Shown here: positions 59,925 through 64,000 of the stretch, in pieces
How positions within the stretch are numbered: position 1 is the first letter of the stretch
How the letters are laid out: the number at the start of each line of letters is the position of its first letter
Assembly: GCF_029887935.1 (NCBI RefSeq)
Contig: NZ_JARXRO010000014.1
Span: forward strand, 115,685 to 179,684
Length of the DNA: 64,000 nt
Reading direction: 5' to 3'
From: Luteimonas kalidii
GTDB lineage: Bacteria > Pseudomonadota > Gammaproteobacteria > Xanthomonadales > Xanthomonadaceae
Translations under genes and position numbers: made by a program
The notes under the pieces: generated by a model
What the model was told of the DNA's origin: nothing
Seen by the model: the letters and a program-made list of their open reading frames with translations, nothing else
Database searches by the model: none

Positions 59925-62825
59925 ATGGTCGATGTCCGCATCCGCACTCTTCCAGCCACGGCATCCGGCCTGGCGCTGGCCATCGGCCTCGCCCTGTCGG
60001 GTGCGGCCGACGCACAGGACGTGCCCACCTCGGAACGGGAGGCCGGCGACGCCACGCGCACGCTGGACCGCATCAGCGTGACCGGCTCGCGCATCAAGCG
60101 GGCGGACATCGAGGCCGCGCTGCCTGTCACGGTGATCCAGAAGGAGGAGATCGAAGCGCAGGGCATCTCGTCGGCCGAGCAGCTGTTGATGTACATGAAC
60201 ATCGCCGGCAACGGATCGGACAACCTGGCCGCGAACGCCGGCATCGCGCCTGCGGATCTGCGCGGCAACAACGGCGTGTCGGGCGCCAACCTGCGCGGGC
60301 AGGGTGCCGACGCCACCCTGGTGCTGCTCAACGGCCGCCGCGTCGCGACCCACGGCCTGCGCGGCACGGCCGTCGACCTCAATTCGATCCCGTTCGCTGC
60401 CATCGACCGGGTCGAAGTGCTCCGCGACGGCGCCTCGGCGGTGTATGGCACGGATGCGATCGGCGGCGTCATCAATTTCATCACCCGCACCGACTACCAG
60501 GGTGCGCAGGCGGCAGCGTTCATCGATGTCACCGAGGATGGCGGCGGCAACATCTATCGCACCGATTTCCTCGTGGGCGGCGGCGACCTCGATACGGACC
60601 GCTGGAACGCCTTCATGAGTATCGGCGCCAGGAAGAACGACATCCTGCGCGGTCACGAACGCGACTTCTCCAACACGTTCCAGCCCGAGCGTGGTCTGTC
60701 GCCGGACACGCGGGGCGCGCCTTTCGCCACCATCTTCAACCAGGTCGGCGGCCTCACCGGCACGGAACTGATCGCGCAGGATGGCGCGAGCGTGAACGGC
60801 GTCAACACCCTTGATCTGCCCGGTGGATCCGGCTGCGAGGCCGGTGGCGACAGGATGGGCCCGTACGACCATCGCCTGTGGGCCTCCGACCCGGCCAACG
60901 TCGCCTCGCGCTACGGCTGCGCCTGGGACTACCCGGCCGCGGCCGTGATCCAGCAACCGCTGGAAACGATGCAGGCGATCGGCCGCGCCACCTTCAGGAT
61001 CGACGACAGCCAACAGGCCTACGTCGAATTCATGGGCTCGCACGCCACCGCCAACCGCATCTTCGAGCCGAACCAGATTTCCTCGTCCGCCGTGGACACA
61101 GCTGTCTTCAATCCGTCCACGTGGTATCCGCTCAACGACCGGACCCAGGCCACCTACGACATGGTCTACGACGCGCTCGCCGGCTATTTCGGCGAGGCGC
61201 AGCTGGACTACGGCGCGCCGATCGCCTATCGCTGGCGCTGCATGGCCTGCGGTCCGCGCGAGATCGAGACCACCACCAAGGCCTACCGGTTCATGGCCGG
61301 TCTGGACGGCAGCCTCGGCGGCTGGGACTACACGCTGGGCCTGTCGCGCGCGTCGAGCGAGTCCGAATCCGAACTCGGCACCGGCTACCATTTCGTCGAA
61401 GGCCTGCAGGCGGCATTCGCGGGGGGGCTGCTCAATCCCTTCCTCATGCCCGGCCAGGAGCAGAGCCCCGACGCCATCGCCGCGCTGGACGCCGCTTCGG
61501 CGCAGGGGGTGGTGCTGTACGGGGGCAAGTCGACGGTGACGACGTTCGATGCCGCGTTCACGGGCAGCATCGGTCAGCTCCGCGGAGGCGACCTGCAGGT
61601 CGCGGTCGGCGTCGACCTGCGGCGCGAGCAGTTCGAGTTCAACGGCGATCGTCGCGATGCAGCGACGCGCCCGGCCATCTTCAACGCCCCCTTCGACGAC
61701 GCCAATGCATTGCCGGAGGTCAGTCGCGACGTCAAGGCCGTATTCGCCGAGATCTACCTGCCGTTCTTCGACAGTCTCGACGTGACGCTCGCCGGACGCT
61801 ACGACCACTACACCGGCTTCGGTGGGACGGCCAATCCGAAGGTGTCCTTCAAGTGGCAGCCGATCGACTGGGTGGCGGTCCGCGGCGCCTACAGCACCGG
61901 CTTCAAGGTGCCCGAGTTCAGCAAGCTGTTCAGCGGCATCACCGCCTCGCAGAACAACGCCCTGGACCTGGCCGATCCGGCGACTTGCCCCGGCGGCGTG
62001 GTCAATGTGTCGGTCCCGGGATGCGAGCAGATCGACCCCGACATCCTGACGGGCGGCAACCCCGCCCTCAGGCCGGAAGAGTCGCGGCAGAAAAGCCTGG
62101 GCGTGGTCATCTCCCCGGTGGACTGGTTCAACATGAGCCTGGACTGGTGGGAGATCGAGCGCATCAACACCATCCGCACGGGACCCGATCTCGACGTGCT
62201 GCGCGACAACTACGCGCTGTTCGAGGACAACTGGATCCGGGACGCGAACGGGGATGTCGTGTTCATCGATCGCCGCTTCGTGAACTCGGGCGGCAGCCTC
62301 ATGAGTGGCGTCGAGCTCGATGCCAACGTGCGCGGTGAACTGGCCGGCGGCGACTGGAACCTCAATCTCAACGGCAGCTACCTCGACAACTACCAGGAGA
62401 AGCTGTTCGAGTTCCTGCCCTATTCGGACAACCAGGTCGGCCAGTACATCCGGTACTGGAGCATCCCGCTGCGCTGGAAGCATTCGGTGGCGTTCTCGTG
62501 GGCGAGGGGAGACTGGTCCCACACGCTCAGCCAGCTCTACCGCCATGGCTACAGGGACGAGGAACCCACGAGCGTCGCCAACGACCACTACATTCCCTCG
62601 CAGTGGGATCCCGATGTGGATCGCTACGTCACCTACAACTACAGCGCGAGCTATTCGGGCTTCGAGGGCCTGAAGTTGACCTTCGGCGTCAAGAACCTGC
62701 TCGATGAGGATCCGCCGTTCACCGCACACAAGAACGACTGGGCCAGCGGGGCGGGATGGGAGCCACGGATCGCCGATCCCCGGGGCCGGGCCTATACGCT
62801 GCTCGTGGAATACACCTTCTGGTGA
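59925..62825 (+). CDS. TonB-dependent receptor
   Basis: A 966-residue outer-membrane receptor. Signal peptide ends near ADAQ (31); the plug starts RISVTGSRIKRADIEAALPVTVIQ and holds NLRGQGADATLVLLNGRRV and DRVEVLRDGASAVYGTDAIGGVINFITR. The barrel ends in LLVEYTFW. The plug type is that of receptors for siderophores, vitamin-like or peptide ligands; the true ligand is unknown. GGGGGAA lies 5 bases before the ATG at 59925. Its stop overlaps the GTG of the serine hydrolase gene (GTGA at 62822-62825), so import and hydrolysis are probably linked. Confidence 0.95.
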   Translation: MVDVRIRTLPATASGLALAIGLALSGAADAQDVPTSEREAGDATRTLDRISVTGSRIKRADIEAALPVTVIQKEEIEAQGISSAEQLLMYMNIAGNGSDNLAANAGIAPADLRGNNGVSGANLRGQGADATLVLLNGRRVATHGLRGTAVDLNSIPFAAIDRVEVLRDGASAVYGTDAIGGVINFITRTDYQGAQAAAFIDVTEDGGGNIYRTDFLVGGGDLDTDRWNAFMSIGARKNDILRGHERDFSNTFQPERGLSPDTRGAPFATIFNQVGGLTGTELIAQDGASVNGVNTLDLPGGSGCEAGGDRMGPYDHRLWASDPANVASRYGCAWDYPAAAVIQQPLETMQAIGRATFRIDDSQQAYVEFMGSHATANRIFEPNQISSSAVDTAVFNPSTWYPLNDRTQATYDMVYDALAGYFGEAQLDYGAPIAYRWRCMACGPREIETTTKAYRFMAGLDGSLGGWDYTLGLSRASSESESELGTGYHFVEGLQAAFAGGLLNPFLMPGQEQSPDAIAALDAASAQGVVLYGGKSTVTTFDAAFTGSIGQLRGGDLQVAVGVDLRREQFEFNGDRRDAATRPAIFNAPFDDANALPEVSRDVKAVFAEIYLPFFDSLDVTLAGRYDHYTGFGGTANPKVSFKWQPIDWVAVRGAYSTGFKVPEFSKLFSGITASQNNALDLADPATCPGGVVNVSVPGCEQIDPDILTGGNPALRPEESRQKSLGVVISPVDWFNMSLDWWEIERINTIRTGPDLDVLRDNYALFEDNWIRDANGDVVFIDRRFVNSGGSLMSGVELDANVRGELAGGDWNLNLNGSYLDNYQEKLFEFLPYSDNQVGQYIRYWSIPLRWKHSVAFSWARGDWSHTLSQLYRHGYRDEEPTSVANDHYIPSQWDPDVDRYVTYNYSASYSGFEGLKLTFGVKNLLDEDPPFTAHKNDWASGAGWEPRIADPRGRAYTLLVEYTFW

Positions 62826-64000
62826 CCCTGCGCCACCGGCCCGAAAGGCGTCTGCGCCGGCTGGCGGCCGTCCTGCTGGCCTGCGTGTCCGCAACCCAGG
62901 CGGCGCATGCCGCGCCCGCGACGACCGTGCGGCCCGCGCGGGAGACGCTCGACGCCATCGTCGACGACGCGATCGCCCGCTACCAGCCACCCGGTCTGGC
63001 CGTGGCCGTGATCGTCGATGGCGAAGTGGTATACACGCGCACGCACGGCGAGCGCGTGGCCGGGACAGGGGAGGCGATCGACCGCGACACGCTGTTCAAG
63101 ATCGCATCCAACAGCAAGGCGATGACCGCCGCCCTGTTGGCGCGGCTGGTCGACCAGGGCAAGCTCGCCTGGACCGATCCGGTCGTCCGGCACCTGCCGG
63201 GCTTCCGCATGCACGATGACTGGGTCACGCGCGAAATGCAGGTGCGCGACCTGCTCATCCACAACAGCGGGCTGGGCGCCGGGGCAGGGGACCTGATGCT
63301 CTGGCCAGGCCCCAACCGCTTCACCCGCGCGGACGTGATCCGCGGGCTGCAGCACCTCGAGCCGGTCTACAGCTTCCGCTCGCGCTATGCGTACGACAAC
63401 ACGCTCTACATCGTGGCCGGCGAGGTGGCCGCGGCCGCCGGGGGCGCGCCCTACGACGTGCTGATGCGGCGGGAAGTGTTCGCGCCGCTGGGGATGGACC
63501 GCTGCCAGGCCGGCCAATGGCGACGCGACGAGGTCGGCAACCTCGCGCAGCCGCATGCCAATGGCGAGGCCGGCGCGCCGGTCGCCGTCGGGCTCGACGC
63601 CGAGGTGGTCCCGGACGTGCCGATGATGGCCGCCGGCGGCCTGCGCTGCAGCCTCGACGACATGCTGCGCTGGACGCGGATGTGGCTGCGCCCAGAGCAA
63701 TCGGGCCTCGATGCCGAAGGCCGTCCCTGGCTGTCGCGCGCGCAACGCGAGGAAGTCTGGACGGCGCATATGCCGATGCCGCTGACAACGCGCATGCGCG
63801 AGTGGGACGACAGCCATTTCTCGGCCTATGGCTACGGATGGCGCCTGACCGATGTCGACGGCACCTGGAAGGTGTCGCACACCGGCACGCTGTCGGGGAT
63901 GTACTCCGCGCTCACGCTGCTGCCGCAGCTGGACGTCGGCTTCGTGGTCCTGATCAACGGCAACGCCGACGAACTGCGCACCGTACTCACGCAGGCGCTG
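62822..64000 (+). CDS. Serine hydrolase (class C beta-lactamase family), 3' end beyond window
   Basis: At least 393 residues of an exported beta-lactamase/DD-peptidase-like hydrolase; the gene runs out of the window. It starts with a GTG that overlaps the receptor stop. A signal peptide (LRRLAAVLLACVSATQAAHA) is followed by the catalytic SxxK in KIASNSKAMTAALLARL, a YxN motif in YAYDNTLYIVAGEV and the third motif HTGTLSGM. ARYQPPGLAVAVIVDGEVVYTRTHGE is the usual opening strand. Family members are esterases, peptidases or lactamases. Coupling to a TonB-dependent receptor suggests that it hydrolyses the imported compound in the periplasm. Confidence 0.93.
   Translation, partial: MTLRHRPERRLRRLAAVLLACVSATQAAHAAPATTVRPARETLDAIVDDAIARYQPPGLAVAVIVDGEVVYTRTHGERVAGTGEAIDRDTLFKIASNSKAMTAALLARLVDQGKLAWTDPVVRHLPGFRMHDDWVTREMQVRDLLIHNSGLGAGAGDLMLWPGPNRFTRADVIRGLQHLEPVYSFRSRYAYDNTLYIVAGEVAAAAGGAPYDVLMRREVFAPLGMDRCQAGQWRRDEVGNLAQPHANGEAGAPVAVGLDAEVVPDVPMMAAGGLRCSLDDMLRWTRMWLRPEQSGLDAEGRPWLSRAQREEVWTAHMPMPLTTRMREWDDSHFSAYGYGWRLTDVDGTWKVSHTGTLSGMYSALTLLPQLDVGFVVLINGNADELRTVLTQAL

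Noticed and set aside
59247..62990. Very long open frame (about 1247 codons) on the minus strand across the two receptor genes
   Set aside because: It is antisense to two clear TonB-dependent receptors; long antisense frames are expected in GC-rich DNA. Its translation has no recognisable domain.

Overview
The window is GC-rich, densely packed DNA from a gammaproteobacterium, most likely the Lysobacteraceae/Xanthomonadaceae (Lysobacter, Luteimonas and relatives). The pointers are a MetX-like acyltransferase of the xanthomonad succinyltransferase type, the gene order comEC-exbB-exbD-msbA-lpxK then kdsB, uvrC-pgsA followed by tRNA-Gly/Cys/Leu, large TonB-dependent receptors, and many copies of one REP palindrome. 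The assignment is by family recognition only.

Layout. 1-12.3 kb: end of an M13 metallopeptidase, a BlaI/M56 sensor pair with its operator, and stand-alone genes (RidA, epimerase-like, glycine-zipper, extensin-like, GST, DUF2235, sugar dehydrogenase-like, methyltransferase-like, Crp/Fnr). 12.3-19.1 kb: small minus-strand accessory genes (DUF1801, GFA, cupin, GNAT, phosphatase-like, unknowns), ending in a cluster of integron attC sites without an integrase (17.2-19.1 kb), next to a tRNA-Leu. 19.5-22.1 kb: DUF2214, cysteine dioxygenase and MetX/serine O-succinyltransferase. 22.4-30.2 kb: a full cytochrome c maturation locus, ccmABCDEFGHI, split between ccmB and ccmC by 625 bp of REP and G-rich DNA. 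30.9-32.9 kb: aminotransferase plus omega-amidase, probably a methionine-salvage pair. 32.9-34.6 kb: a coupled flavoprotein/unknown membrane protein pair. 34.9-43.9 kb: DNA uptake (comEC) and envelope genes (exbB, exbD, msbA, lpxK, kdsB), with an FG-GAP lipoprotein inserted. 44.0-48.4 kb: thioredoxin-NHL protein, uvrC, pgsA and three tRNAs; the tRNA promoter and the 5' end of tRNA-Gly lie inside the end of pgsA. 50.0-56.6 kb: a probable muropeptide-recycling operon (NlpC/P60 peptidase, dipeptide epimerase, RpiR regulator, dicarboxylate/amino acid symporter) facing a secreted transglutaminase-like protein. 56.7-64.0 kb: two TonB-dependent receptors and a coupled serine hydrolase cut by the window end.

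Many adjacent genes overlap by ATGA or GTGA, so translational coupling is common here. The most unusual region is the attC cluster: three sites of 59, 59 and 60 bp separate short minus-strand genes, two of which use a stop codon inside the attC box. A degenerate fourth site lies near 13.8 kb. No integrase is visible. Other items of interest are the Met-heptad tail on the M56 sensor, a promoter-supported TTG start for the NlpC/P60 gene, and a serine hydrolase gene that starts with a GTG overlapping the preceding stop.
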